Position numbers and translations under genes: made by a program
Shown here: in pieces, positions 22,866-48,457 of the stretch
Position numbering within the stretch: the first letter of the stretch is position 1
Layout: each line of letters begins with the position of its first letter
The notes under the pieces: generated by a model
The model's database searches: none
Told to the model about the DNA's origin: nothing
Seen by the model: only the letters and a program-made list of their open reading frames with translations
Source: Amoebidium appalachense
Taxonomy: Eukaryota > Ichthyosporea
Direction: 5' to 3'
Length of the DNA stretch: 64,000 nt
Assembly (NCBI GenBank): GCA_963693365.1
Contig: CAVNZM010000006.1
Span: 10,416,001 to 10,480,000 of the forward strand

Positions 22866-24130
22866 GGAGATGGCACAGATGAAACCATATGTCAAAAGTA
22901 ATAATGGTTTGAAGCAGCGTGCTTTTCATTCTAGGTATAACATGTTTGCTAAGTAGAGCTGTGTTGTGGCATGGTTGTGTACATATAGGCACATGCAATA
23001 TTTGTGGGTGGGTTGAGATCTAGAGTGCACATCTGCAGATGAGCTGCAGTGGTGGTAAAAGCCCACCAAGCAGCTCGATTCTGAGTCCAAGAAATCCGGT
23101 ACCTCTGAGCTTCGTATATGTGTTCCTCGGATGACGTTGGTTTCTTTTTTAGGTTTGGACGGATGGATCAGTGTCCAAACTAGCTTGTGATATTCTTGCC
23201 ACGTCTCAGAACATGTTAAGTCTGATTATCACGATATGCCTAAGCAGGCAATAATCTCTCCACGCCTCTGTCAGGATGTGCAAATACATGGGTCACTGTC
23301 AGCACTATACTAAAGACCCACAGACTATCCAGTCTTTGCTTTTCCTTTTAACTAAACCTGTCGGTGTACATAGGTGACATAAACGAGAACAAAATGGCTT
23401 TTTAGGCCCCAGCGCCTAGGGCGTGGGTTCAACCAATGACAATCATACATTTCTGATACTAAAAGGTGATTGGGTGAGAGGGGCAAAAGCGCGGGAAGAG
23501 GGCTCGGTTATATCAAGCTCGGCCCTGCTCGGGGCCGTGGCCCACTGCCCGTGGGCCCGGGGTGATAAGTTTATGAACGTGTAGGTACACCACAGTTCGC
23601 TATGGAGGCTGCATGCACAGATACGTGTGTGCACGTACGCAGCAAAAGGATGACAGAATTGATGTCAGCTAGCGGTTTGCATGGATACCATTGCACGGAT
23701 CGAATTCATTGTGCACGAAGCAGCTGCGATGGGGTTTACGCACGCTCAGTGACGGACATCCCGTGATCGATTGTAGGGTGGTGATGTTGGGCACTTGGTA
23801 GAGTGGTGATGGTGCCCCAACGGGGTGCACGTGGCTGGGTGGTGCAGGGGGGAGGGGCAGGGGCAGGGGCAGGGGCAAAACAGGCTCAGGAGAGTTGTGT
23901 TCCCCAACCTGGGGAGTATATATTTCTAATTATATATTCGAATTCTTTCCGGTAGAAGTCACTGCCGCACAGCGAGCAGTCATTTTGTTGAACCTTAGTT
24001 TTAATGCTTGGGGTAGTGGTAGGAGAAGTTGTCGGCACCACGGATCTGGGTACATAACATGTTAGTAACTGTCCCGTTCGCACATGCCACCTGCTTCACG
24101 TTGGGTTTATTTGGTCATGTAAACACTAAT
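22866..24130. other. intergenic region between GT61 5' end and PDHA1 3' end
   Basis: This 1.26 kb interval separates two minus-strand genes and should hold the GT61 promoter and the PDHA1 3' UTR. It has almost no simple repeats. CCAAT-type motifs occur (accaatgac near 23435, gattggg near 23470). A GC-rich imperfect hairpin lies at 23513-23563. AT-rich stretches at 23917-23940 could serve PDHA1 3'-end formation. I see no gene in it. Confidence 0.5.
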
Positions 24131-24882
24131 TCACATTGGTGACCCTACCCGCACCTGGGCAAGCAACACCGACAGCAACGTACATGCCACTGGCCCCTCG
24201 CACAATGGTTCGAGTGCACGAAAGCATGCACGGGTCACGATTGTGTGTGTGTGTGCACGTACCTTGGGAGGGGGGATCACGGTGACGTCATTGTAGAGCT
24301 CCTCCAGGCCGATCTCTGGGCTGGCCTTTGCCTTCTCCACGGCATCCTCGACCTCCTTCTTGACCGAGGCATCAACCTCCTGCACATCACAGTCAGACAA
24401 ACGTGCTAGCCAAGCCAACAGATATACACTAACAACCCAAGCGCCAGAGCCCCAGTACACACTAACGAAATCACGTGCTGAAGCCACAGGCGTGCACTGA
24501 TAAAACCGTGATTCCAAAGCCTCCTTCATTTCCATTCAACCCCTGACCAAACAAGTGGGATTTGCATGCAGGTTATTATGCCTCTTCTATGTACACACAC
24601 ACACACATACACAGAGCTTGTCAGCACCCATCCCACGAACTGAGCACACAGTGAGTGTCTGTTCTAGAAACTTCAACAGCAAACCTGTCCAAAAAACCTC
24701 TCTGTCGACTGGCAACAAGCAGCTATGTATGTAGGCAAATGCAAAAAATCTTGTGTCGGCTTACGTTGAAGAAAAAGGAAAAATCTTGTGTCGGCTTACG
24801 TTGAAGAAAAAGGATGTGGGGCTGCACACACAAACACAGACCGAGACCGAGGACCCAGGGGGGGGGGGGGGGGGGGGGGGGG

Positions 24883-24932
<50 letters not shown>

Positions 24933-26100
24933 AGGGAGGGGGTGTAGATTGAGGGTGGTGACCTTGATCTTGTCCTCTGTGGCCAGGCCGCTCTCGAGCA
25001 GGCGCAGCTTGAGGCCCTGGATGGGGTCACTCTTGGCCCGCATTAGCTTGATCTCCTCGCGGGTGCGGTAGCTGGTGCCGGGGTCAGACATACTGTGCCC
25101 ACCATAGCGGTACGTCACCTGCACAGCCATGTGGTCAGCACAAACATACAGGCCAAGCCAAGCAGTATGAGTGGATGAACTGCACCTTAGCCAAGTGTGT
25201 GGCAACTCAAACCTACGAGCAGACAAAAGGATACGAGGGTTTATGATGTTAATCGACGCACAGAGGCCGTCTCAGGTATAAGGCTCGGATTTGTGGTGGT
25301 AAGGGGACGTTAATATGGCTGCGAAAGCAAGCTGCAAATGTGCTGGTGGCATGAATATCGATGAGCACACACATCCCGCCAGCTCTGCACGCCGTGGTTG
25401 AGAAAGTGGCTAGGAAGGCATGTATGCTGTTATACTGCATGTCCACCTTGTAAGGTGTGTGTGTCTCCAGTGGGGAAAGCAGGGAATCTGGTGCCTGCAT
25501 GTGGATGGACAGAAAGAGGCATCTTCCAAACCGCTAAACAATAACCATGGCGCATGGGCACTCACCGCCTCGACGATGATGGGGCCCTTGCCTGAGCGGC
25601 AGTAGTCAGCAGCAAACTTTGTGGCCTCCCTGACGGCCAGGATGTCCATGCCGTTGACCTGCATGCATGCCGGTCAGTCCCTGCCATGCACCAACAACTT
25701 GTGCCCTAGGTGACATGCATGCCATCTAGTTCTGACCCATGCTGCAAGCCCAGCAAGCACCAGCACAATCACACCATGTTGGTACCTGGATGCCCGGGAC
25801 GTAGTCGCCACGGGTGTAGTACTGGAAGGAGGCCGAGGAGCGCTCCTGGCTGGTGCCCATGCCGTAGCGGTTGTTCTCGACAAGGTAGATCACGGGCAGG
25901 TCCCACAGCTTGCTCATGTTGTACGCCTGTGGCCCTGTCAGCACGGTGCACTGCTTGCTACAAACATCCTCCATTTTGCTGCTGCATCTAAGAGTGCTGC
26001 TGCACTACAAACACTCTACCGGCTTGAGGGTCTTGTACTCATACACAAACACGGACATCAACACACACACATCCTCCCTTCTCCCCTCCCCCCCCAACAT

Positions 26101-26146
<46 letters not shown>

Positions 26147-26793
26147 AGGGGCATTCTACTGCTTCCGGTCACTCACACACCACCTTTTGTCACAGTCGCA
26201 TGCAATTCTCTCTTTACCCCCCCCCCCCCCCCCCCCCCCCCCCTCAACCCTGCCCTTCCCCCATCCCCCTTCGCCTTCCGCCAGATGAAAAAAGAGCGCA
26301 GGTGCTTCATCAGCACATTTCGGCCACAACCACCGAGAAAATGGGGGGGGGAGGGGGGAGGGGATGGAGGGGAGGGGGGGAAGATAATTGTTCGCCATAC
26401 TCAACTACCTCCATTCTAACAGCACTATGCATATCAGCCCATAACGTGAACAGTCAAAGTCAAGCACTGATCCGGACACAGGGACCATGGCAAACACGCT
26501 GGCATCGGCCTCAGAAACAAACATTCACCATCCCCTCACCCTCCCCCCCCCCCACCTCCCCCCCCCGGGTGGGTCATGGAAAAACACGGGCACGGACCTC
26601 GAAGAGCTGGCCCTGGTTGGCAGCACCATCACCGTAGCCGGCAATGGTCACACCTGCATGGCATAGCACACGTCAGCCTGGGTGGTCTGTTGCTGGCACG
26701 TGCTCGTGTTGCACAACCAAGAGGACCCATGTGTCTCTAATTGTATCCCCATAGGCCCATTCCCCACACTTCCCCCCCCCCCCCTCCCTCCTC

Positions 26794-26848
<55 letters not shown>

Positions 26849-27543
26849 ACACAACCACATCCGCACACACAAGAACACACACACACACACACAAACTCTG
26901 AACCCTGCTATTCCCCCATTCGTGTGTGCAGACATGCAAGTGTCCTCGCGCACTACACACACACACCACTACCAATTCTGGCAAGAAAAGAAACAACGTC
27001 CCTCAGCACTCTGAAACCCTCCCCACAGGCACTGCAAAAACACTTAACATCTTTCCAACTACAAGCTTCTTTGAAACCCCCTCAGCCCCCTCAGCCCCCC
27101 CCCCCCCCCCCCCCCCCCCCCACATCCACCCACCCACACATACACACCAGCCAAGCTCCAAAGCCCTTTCCATATGCTCCTCCTTCTGTTCATAAACCAA
27201 CAGCACCTAGCACTAGCAGCCACCAGAAAGAAAATAAAATCTATCAGTATAGATGGCTACGTGTGTTTGACTATGTGGGGATAAGGTGTGTGTATGTAGA
27301 GGGGGGGGGGGGGGGGGGGGGTGGTGAATGCGGAACACGGTACGAAGTACGCATACACGACGAGAAGGGGGGGGGAGGGGGGGGAGGGGGGGGGGGATAT
27401 GTGTGTCCGAGTGCCAAGGACACATTTACGACCGACACACAATGCAGACCTTCCAAACAAGAAAACACATAAGGAAGGGGGGGAGGAGAGGAGGGAGGGT
27501 AGGTAAGGGGTGTGTGTTACACAGGTAAGTACACGTTTACGAA

Positions 27544-27577
<34 letters not shown>

Positions 27578-27685
27578 GTTAGAATTTGTCACAAGAGTAC
27601 GAAGTAGACATTCACGACGGACAACACAGTGTAGATTGCTAAGCACACACAAACAGGATGCATCATAAACACAGCCTATCCTCCT

Positions 27686-27730
<45 letters not shown>

Positions 27731-28577
27731 ATTCAGACCTCCAGTGCCCTGGTATTTCTGGGCAAAGGCTAGGCCGGCACCCAGGGGGGCCTGTGCACCG
27801 ACAATGCCGTTGCCCCCAAAGAAGTTGTCCCAGTACATGTGCATGGACCCGCCCTTGCCCTTGGACACACCGTCAGACCGCCCTGCACTGCCCATTAGCA
27901 ACGTGCACGGTGCACAAACACATGGTGCTAACTAGTTGCACACATATACACATGGCTTCATTCTCTTCGATGGCTACTGCACTGCAGTTACGGTTGCAAT
28001 AGGTACGGCCTCCAGTGCACACCCAGAAATGTATGTGGATGTGGATGCCGCTGCTGTGTCCACCACCATTTGAAACGTGCAGCATCCGACGGCCACACAG
28101 CACCAACCAATGAAGTATGAGGTCATTCAGAGCAAGAAGACAACAGAAAAAAGGGAAACTGAAGTGGCAGGCTAGGTGGTGGCCAAGACCTACCCAAGAG
28201 CTCAGCCAGAACACCGAGCACACTGGCGCCGTGCAGGTAGGTGAAGCCGTGGCAGCGGTAAGAGGTGATGACGCTGCAGGTCAAGGGCAAGTCAGTCACC
28301 TGCCACCTGCTCGGATGACACCCCCCTTCCCCTCTCCCGCACTTCTTCCTTCCCCCCCCCCTCCCCCACCAAACACGCACACACACACACACACCCCCAC
28401 ACACACCACCACCATCCCCTCCCAAGCAGGGCACTTACTGGTCCTTGCCTGGCTGCAGCACACTCATGATGCCCCCGGCAACGGCCTCCTGCAACCCCAA
28501 CACGCCGTCAGCACCTAGCCTCCCCCCCCCCCCCCCTTTCCCCCCGCCACAACCACACACACAGGGAAAAACATCCA

Positions 28578-28617
<40 letters not shown>

Positions 28618-28659
28618 CGCACACACACACCACCACCACCACCACCACCACCACCATCA

Positions 28660-28693
<34 letters not shown>

Positions 28694-31361
28694 GCACAAA
28701 CCCACACGCATGCACACACACCCGAACAGACGCACAATACCACCACCGATAGCTACACACAAAGAACAAGTATACTTTCTGTTCTCCCTGTCACGTCTCA
28801 TATATCCTGCCAATTGCACACAGTTCCAGAGCAGTGAGAGTAAACCTTTCCCTGCATATCCCCCCCCCCCCCCCCCCCCTTTCCCCGTCCTCCACACCCC
28901 TCGTTACATGCAGTCAACGATCTAAGCTCCACTATCCCCCCCCCCCCCCCCCCCCCCCTCTCCCCCCCCCCCCCCCCCCCAACAGAAAAAAAAGCAATCA
29001 CCGTAAATTCATACTCAGGCAGTAATCAAGCAAGCCCTTCCATTCTTTAGCAGTCCCCGCGCAAGCCCGTTTCCCTATTAAACCCTGCCCAGCCAACAAT
29101 AGCCCAACACACAGACATGACACACGTACCTGACCAGAATACAAGTGGCAGAATCCGCGGATGAACTTGGCTTTGTAGAGATCTCTGTTGCATCAAAATA
29201 TGTCAGCAGGGGCAGTTCAGGGCTTTGGGTTGAAAGCATTGTTGCCAATCATTCTGCTATGGTATATATGTTGTGGTCCACAAGCTATTCAAAAGTTTGT
29301 GTGTTTTGTGGAACTCGCTTGAATATCCCAACTCAGCTTCATGTTATACACGGCTCAGGAGTAGGTAGAGATTCCTCTGTGAACGTTCCCTATTGCACCT
29401 ATGCACACATACAAGCATTCGCAAGCAGTGAAGGCAGTGTCTTGTGCGCATTCGTGTATACATGTGAACGACCTACTCCCTCATTTCCTTTGCTTGCTTA
29501 AAGGTTATGAGTGCTCTCCCCTCCCTCATCCCCCCCCCCCCCCCCCCCCCCCCCACACACACACATATCCACCCACACGCATAAACTTGCATCGTCTGTC
29601 CCCCAAGCCAGCCTCCTCCCCCCCCCCCCCTCCAGCCGCCCCCAGAACAACCCAGCTATAGGGGGTGAGGGCAAGGGGCACATTACGAAGCAGCAGTCTC
29701 CATTCCTCCTGATGACCTGCATCTGGCGGTACCACTTGAGGCCCTCCTCGTCTGTCATGGTGGCCTTGGTGGCTGGGCCCTGGTCCAGTTTGTGCAGGTG
29801 CACCTCCTGGTATGGCACAGGCATACATGAGTGGGTGGGTAACAGAATGAGGCCCATTTATTGTGTGCTTGTGTGTAGGGATTTGGGGACGCAGCCGCAT
29901 TCAGCAAACAAGCAGTGCGCATATCATAGCTAAAGAAATTGACCCCTGCAATAAAAAAAGATGCCCAGAAGTGAACACTTGCATGCTGATAAGCATGTTT
30001 GCCAAAAGCAGAAAGGAAGTTGAAGGGATACATAACAAAGTGCTGGACGGTAGGTACAAGCACATAAGAGAGAAGGAGAAGACTCGTTCGGAGCAAGCAA
30101 ACGCATCTTTCTTATTTACTTCTTTTCTAATATGGAGAAAAGGATCCACAATTTTGGGGGGAGGGGGGGGGGGGGGGGGGGGGGGACTGTGTCTCTGTGC
30201 ATGCCAAAGGAATACACTCCGATCACATTATCACTAGCAACAACAGTTAAACCAACCAACCAACTCCCCCCCCCCCCCCCCCCTCCCCTCCACATACATA
30301 CCTACTCCCTCTTTCCCTCTGCACACGCTTGTTCATTTGGAAGCTCGCACACACACACATTGTTCCCCCTGTCTCATACAAGTGGAGATTTTTAACAATT
30401 CCTGTGTGTGACGAACCACCACTATCCCTACCACTTGCTTGCTCGGTTACATGGCCACACACCACGTCCCCGGTACCCTTAAAACATCTTCAGCACAAGG
30501 GGGCCTAGGACTCTCTCACACACAGGTACAGGCACGTACACACAAAAGGAGGAAGTTACAGCGCCAAGAGTTTTTTATACAAAAACAGTTACCAATCTAC
30601 ATAAACAAGCAACGGCTGCATCAATCTTTTCTTTAGCCCTCCAGAGGCTTCAATTCTTCAGCTCAACCCCCTCCCCAACAATCACGTTCCACAACCCCCT
30701 CCCCCCCTCCATCACCACTCCTAACTTCCCCATCGTCTACGTTACAGCCTCGTATCAACCTAGAAGCTTGTGCACAGAAAACTATCGCATAATTCTAAGC
30801 AAGGCACTCTTAAGAGCTCACTCCCAACCACCAGACAGTCAAACAAGGAAGGAGTTTGAAAGAAGGAGGGAGGGAAAGCAGAAAGAGAAGGGGGGGGGGG
30901 GGGGGGGGGAGGGGGGGGGAGGGGGGCAACCGGAAGATCGAAGGTGGCCTCTGCCCTCCGGGTAGCTGAAGAAGAGAACATGCGCACAGCCAGGGGGCGG
31001 ATCACTGACTGGGTTTTCTGTTATGAGCTAGGGTTAGAAGGGGGAAGGGCTTATGAACGACCACCCAACCCAGACCTGTCTCCCTCTCAGCTTCTGACTC
31101 TTCTTAGTCCACATGTACGTCTGTGCCACAACATGAATATATCCATGCTGTTTTTCCCATAGGAGGGGACATATTCGAGCTTCTGCCAAGCAAAATCGGT
31201 GGACTTTCTTCAGGATTTCCTTTGGATGTTAAATGCAGATGATGAAGTGAATCACTTGTGAGCCTCGCTAAGGGCCAAACAAGAGGGGTTGTTTTGGCGA
31301 GCATGCTTGTACTTACAAGGCCACCCATGGCGCGTGCAACAGAGGACACCATCATTTTCAT
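24131..31361 (-). CDS. PDHA1: pyruvate dehydrogenase E1 component subunit alpha, mitochondrial
   Basis: Thirteen exons in transcript order: 31361-31317, 31008-30931, 29806-29687, 29184-29130, 28488-28439, 28273-28194, 27882-27739, 26653-26598, 25926-25786, 25658-25566, 25118-24963, 24379-24263, 24154-24131 (TGA). Exons 1-2 encode a basic, serine-rich, acid-poor mitochondrial presequence ([14 protein letters not shown] then [17 protein letters not shown]). The core shows [44 protein letters not shown], the thiamine diphosphate motif [17 protein letters not shown] through [18 protein letters not shown], and the phosphorylation-loop sequence [18 protein letters not shown], which keeps the regulatory serine. 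The protein forms the E1 heterotetramer with E1-beta and decarboxylates pyruvate in the mitochondrial matrix. All intron phases agree except inside exon 3: one extra A after the codons for VIRR (about 29702) shifts the frame, and the expected METAAS follows in the +1 frame. Confidence 0.95.
24744..24813 (+). repeat. two-copy tandem duplication of about 35 bases
   Basis: The block atcttgtgtcggcttacgtt...gaagaaaaagg is repeated twice in a row in the PDHA1 intron between exons 11 and 12. Confidence 0.85.
27323..27363 (+). repeat. SINE-like dispersed repeat, copy 5 (short fragment)
   Basis: gtgaatgcggaacacggtac...gcatacacgacgagaag after a 22-base G run. The rest is replaced by G-rich DNA. Lies in a PDHA1 intron, antisense to the gene. 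Confidence 0.6.
27578..27692 (+). repeat. SINE-like dispersed repeat, copy 6 (diverged, truncated)
   Basis: gttagaatttgtcacaagag...tacgaagtagacattcacgac...gcatcataaacacagcctat between two long G runs. It is clearly related to the family but more diverged. Lies in a PDHA1 intron, antisense to the gene. Confidence 0.6.
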
Positions 31362-31911
31362 GTTTTTCTTGCTTCCCACCAAAATACAGAGGTGTCGAAG
31401 AAAAACTTAGTGTAGCGCACGGGTGAACTAAAAGCTGCAGTTCGGCGAATGGCGGATTTTTTTGTGTTTGGCCCAGGGCCACAAAGCTTTAGTGACCAGC
31501 CTACCATATATGGGCATCAAGTTGGGGGTTTGGGGAGACCATGATTCGAGAACTTCAACAAAAGATTAGCATAGAAAATAAGAAGCAAAACGCTGAAGCA
31601 GGTCATTTTGTAATTTGTGGTGTGTGAACATTTTTTGAGCTCATTATAGCAATACAAGTGAACTTTTTCTGTTTTTGAAGCTTTTTTTTAGAATAATTCT
31701 GCTCCTGCCTCCCACGCGTTCGGTTTTGTCTACGGGGACAAATGTGATTGGATAAATGTCAGCACTCATCAACAGGCCAGCGCATTGATTGGGCGGTTTT
31801 TGAAAGCACTTGTTGACTTTGGTCCGCCAGATCTGGCGGGGTCTGCCATATATGCATTACAAAAGCTCCATCATTGTCAAAAAAAACTAACCAACAAGAA
31901 ATGCATATACA

Positions 31912-32094
31912 TTACAGAAGCAATTTAATAAGATTTCTGTTATTCAGGCATACAAATACATTGTTAAACTTTATGGACTTGCATAAACGCTCTTGCTCAA
32001 CAGCGGCGTTCACGTGTTCCGCAGTCCATTGGATCTGACCCATCATCGGCTCGGCCACTGAAAGAGGCACTTCAACCACGAATGTTGCCGCCAT
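31912..32094 (-). CDS. small hypothetical ORF upstream of PDHA1
   Basis: This is a 60-codon frame with ATG in a favourable context (gcc ATG gcg), encoding MAATFVVEVPLSVAEPMM and then a mixed helical segment (WTAEHVNAAVEQERLCK). It lies 550 bases upstream of the PDHA1 start on the same strand, in a low-repeat region. It could be a short gene, a first exon whose donor I cannot identify (a GTATTT occurs inside), or chance. No domain is recognised. Confidence 0.28.
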   Translation of the reverse strand: MAATFVVEVPLSVAEPMMGQIQWTAEHVNAAVEQERLCKSIKFNNVFVCLNNRNLIKLLL

Positions 32095-32436
32095 GGCCCG
32101 CGCGCCAAAATTTGAAACTATTATAAAAAGTTTGGTCACAGGCAGCAGCATGAGGCTGTGGCTTCTGGTCTGAACATGTAGTCTGCAAGGCAATGTCATA
32201 CTAACGCCCTGCGGCCTGCTTGTCATCACGTGAGTGAGAGTTTATGGAGTACGTGAGCAGGATGCACTGTAGTAGTAGTGCCCATGGCCATGTCGACATA
32301 TGCAGTAATGCACTGTCGGAGCATCGGGAAGCCCACAGCATGATGTCCCAACCAGTACTACAACGAATGTGCGCTATGTTGCACACCAAGTGGTATTATC
32401 CGCAATTTGTATGTGACTATGGATGCATAATATGCA

Positions 32437-32437
<1 letters not shown>

Positions 32438-32526
<89 letters not shown>
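32438..32526 (+). repeat. (GT)n microsatellite
   Basis: About 44 uninterrupted GT units in the PDHA1-ERM intergenic region. Confidence 0.9.
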
Positions 32527-32527
<1 letters not shown>

Positions 32528-33396
32528 ACTTAGACATGGAGTGTACACACACGTGCAGCCATCCTGTGTGTCAGACACGGCCCCATAGTAATAATATCTG
32601 CACTCTACCACCATACACATGTAAGGGACGCTTAAAGTTTTGGAATCATAAATTGGAGGGAGCCTCAGGGGGGGTTGGGGGGTTGGGGGGGGAGCTGCAC
32701 TGTGATATTGGGGCAAGGAGGGTGGCCAGGGGGGGGGGGGGCTGCTCTGGGGGCCTGGTGGCCGACCCATCCCGTGACCCTCCATCAAACCGGGGGAGGG
32801 AGGGGGGATGGGGGAGGGAGGGGGAGGGGGAGGGAGGAGCCCGGGGGGAGGGGGAGGGGGGAGCCCGGGGGGAGGGAGGGAGGGGGGGAGGGGGGAGGGG
32901 AGGGGTGGCGCGAGGCGGGGGGACCCACCACTCACCTGAGTACTAGGCGAGTCTCACCCATCCTCCCCCCTCCCCCCATCCCTCCCCCCCCCCCCCCCCC
33001 CCCCTCTCCCCCAGGGCTTAGGCTTCTAGCTTGAAGTTCACGGTGATCACTTGTCAATGAGACTCACGCATAATAGCACAACAGGCATACATAAGATACC
33101 CTTCCCCCCTCGTCCTCCAAGTATTGTAGATACCACAATCGGTTCAACTTGATGGGTGAGGCCACGGGAATCGGAGAGATGTGTTTGGTCATCGCACGTC
33201 CGGGGGGACGGGGGGGGCTTGGGGAAAGGGGGTGTTTAAAAGGGGGGGGGAAGGGGGGGAGGGCGAAAGGGTCTCCTCCTACCCCTGTGGTTAGCTTTGG
33301 GATGGGGGTGGAGAGGACCCACCACACACCCCACCGACCAAGTGGGCCGGGGCAGGAGCAGGTACACCAGCGGGAACGTCGATATTTGCTACTCTT

Positions 33397-33427
<31 letters not shown>

Positions 33428-34208
33428 CCCCACCCCACCCACACAAACACACACACACACTTTTTCAAAAAAATTGGCCCTAAATTATTGGGCAGCGTAG
33501 TACCGTGGGTAAACACAAATATTGCAGATACCACAAGTGCACTTTGCACGCGTACGCACAGGGACCTTACATTTGGACCCATCCTCATTTTCGGTGCTGT
33601 AATTGCCTCGCCTTGTGTGGTAAAGAGGGGGGAGGGGGGTAAAATTTGTGAAAGCAGACGAATATGAACGGCTAGTGTTTGAGCTACACTGGGTCTATTT
33701 TTTTGTTAACTTTCAGCTGATCAGGGTAATACTATACTCCAAGTAAAACAATATTTGCTGTCGAAATCGGCTGCCTCATGCATACACTCCCAAAGGTACG
33801 TACCAGACAAATTTATGCACCGAGAGGTCACTCAAATGCAAGAGTCTGTGGTCCAGACTTTACTTTATTGAGCTATACATATCGTGTGTCTGTAGCTATG
33901 TTTTAACATACATGCATTTTGAACGTCTAGGCTTGGCCTACTCAAGCTACCCAGGGTTACTACACACATAGCAATTGCAATCGATGCATTATAATTATCT
34001 TGAGACAATGCTGTTCAATTGATTAATTCGCCTTTATGCTCCAATCACCTTTAATTAGTCCCCAACTACTATATTCAACTCTGCATACATCTAAGGCCCT
34101 GCAGGCATGTTTCATCTGCAAAATATATACTTACAACATTCGCCAATCATCTAAATTGTTTATATTTAAATCACCCGCGGTGTAGATCCCGTACTTAGCA
34201 CCGTCCGT

Positions 34209-46405
<12,197 letters not shown>

Positions 46406-46724
46406 TTTGGCGCGATGTTTATTGTTTGCAACAAGCAAAGCTCATGTTACGGAAAACACCACAAAGGCTAAACTATCGTGTGGCTGGATCTACTATCTAC
46501 TTGTCGAGTTCAACCCACGACACTCACTCACCGACAACTGATTGTTCAGTTTAGCCACAAAAAAACTCCTTTTTATAAAAATATTATGTCTGTGAGACGC
46601 AAAACTCTTTGCTGTCGCTCACTTTCTGCACTTATTGTGTTCAAGAGGCTCTAAGCTATGTACTCTACTGTATACGTAAGGTGTAGCTTTCAGCCCGTCC
46701 CGAAGTTTCCAAGTTGGTGCGCAA

Positions 46725-46845
46725 ATGTCCAATCATGGACGTGGTTGCGAAAATTGTTCAAGGGTAGCCAATCCGTGACGTTTAGAATGATACCTTATTG
46801 GCCAATCCTACATTTTCAAACACTTGATTGGCTAATAGATTTCAC
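46725..46845 (-). promoter_or_regulatory. CCAAT-box cluster upstream of the ERM gene
   Basis: Four CCAAT-type motifs occur within about 110 bases (tccaatcatgg, gccaatccgtgacg, attggccaatcc, gattggctaatag), some in inverted orientation, 320-440 bases upstream of the ERM ATG. One overlaps a CRE-like cgtgacg. Clusters like this bind NF-Y in animals and fungi. A promoter role is inferred from position; the motif is also common elsewhere in the window. Confidence 0.4.
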
Positions 46846-48457
46846 ACAGCACCACAACAGCTTACGTCATTGCCGGATGATAGCCCACGGTGAGTCTTGA
46901 CCGCACGGGACCGGCTTATAACTTATCGGCCTGCCACTTTGAGTCTTTTTAAGTGTTGTCTCCCAGCGGCTTCTCTGACATACTGTGTATGTCCCGTAGC
47001 GTAGTATAGCCCGAACCATTATGTAGCCAGCGGGTACACGCATAGGAGACAAGATACTAGGTCCGGCTGAGGCTCCTTGAGTCTCCTCAGATCGTGGCAA
47101 TATTGCATGCCTCAACCTGCCCAACCCTCTTTGCTTAGCCCGAAGTCACCAGTTCTGAGCCAAGGCCTCGCTATCTCCCCTGAGCCTCGCATTTTTTCTC
47201 CACGGCCCCTGCAGTGACGAGCCGGCTAAATTTCAAACGGTGCCTAAAGCAACCACTGTACAAATTGCTATGGGCCTAAACGGCACACATGTGCGCTACA
47301 TACACAAGACCAGTGTCTGACAGCTGAGGGGGTTTTGGGGCCATAGTACAGTGCACTTGGGCAGCCTTTCGAGGAAAGGTTTCAACCCACGTGCATCGGT
47401 TTGATCTTCTTCTGTTGCCGGCAGCTGGGGAGCCCCCAAACCATTCACACAAAATGTAGCATCGGTTCGTGCACGAACCAGATCTAGGGTCTTGTTCCCT
47501 CAAGTCCCTCCATGCATAAACCCGAAGTTGTAAAATGGATTCGGGCTACAGGGTCGCTTTCGGGACTAACCAAGTCAAGACGAAGAATAAACCAGGATGA
47601 CGAGGCCCCATGTAGCTGATCCACACAGCACCGTGTACTGTACAGTTAGGCCTCTTCAGGGATTCTTCACTTGATTTCCTTAGAAACCAAACTTCCAACT
47701 ATGCTTTTGAAAGCAACAGGTTGCTTGCGCGCCCCAGCTTAGCCTAGGTTAGCAACTCCTGATCGAATGAACGTACCATTGCCGATACGTTATTATGCTC
47801 ACAGCGTGAAGCGAAATACACCGGTCACCCAGGCCGAGGCAAGATCTTCAACCTTTATATAAGCGTCATATAATGCCAGCTCTTTGGCATCCTGAACTCA
47901 AAGTTCACGCCCAATCACTATGTACTGTTTAAAATGCATCATACAAGGGGCTAAAATGTATAAACCCTTGCTACATAGATCTGGTGAACTCTTTTGTGTG
48001 CGACATTGACAGTTCACGAGCGTTTTGCTCATCAGGCAGATTTGTCACTGGTAACTGCAAGCCACACCTTGCTTACTTTATTACACACTGGAATACATTT
48101 GTCACCTTCAGTCCATAGCTCCACCAGGGAGACTGCTTACTTAGTGTTAATAAACACTGATATTACAAAGTCTTGGCCAGTTCTGACGCTTCGTCTCTCC
48201 AGGCAGCTGCGCCGAAGGCGTCGCGCGACCTTTGTTGTTGGGGTGGCGGACTGATCACATACTTGCTAGTCATCGATCATTAAGTTGTCCGCCAAAAACC
48301 ATGTTGCTAATAGATAGTTCAGATCACCTCGCTGTACAGGGGCGGCCAGCCGCCTCAAGTTATACTGCTAGTTAAGTTTGTGTTTGAGTTTGACTCGCGT
48401 TTCACAAGGGTGGGGGCTCATATCACCGACACCAACTGTGTCAATTCGATACCGTTT

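Larger units (their letters stand above)
31362..34208. other. intergenic region between PDHA1 5' end and ERM gene 3' end
   Basis: This 2.85 kb interval holds the weak ORF at 31912-32094, a (GT)n array at 32438-32526 and purine-rich DNA at 32660-32920. There is also a possible minus-strand terminal exon ending at 33018, with frame VITVNFKLEA then TAA. Near-identical short segments at about 33120 and 33521 (attgtagataccacaa versus attgcagataccacaa) hint at a small duplication. Nothing here can be assigned with confidence. Confidence 0.4.

Noticed and set aside
32417-32935. Proline-rich minus-strand frame of more than 150 codons
   Set aside because: It arises from C-rich DNA on the minus strand, runs into a (CA)n array, and a consensus donor (actcag|gtgagtgg) lies at its upstream edge, so it looks like intron or spacer.
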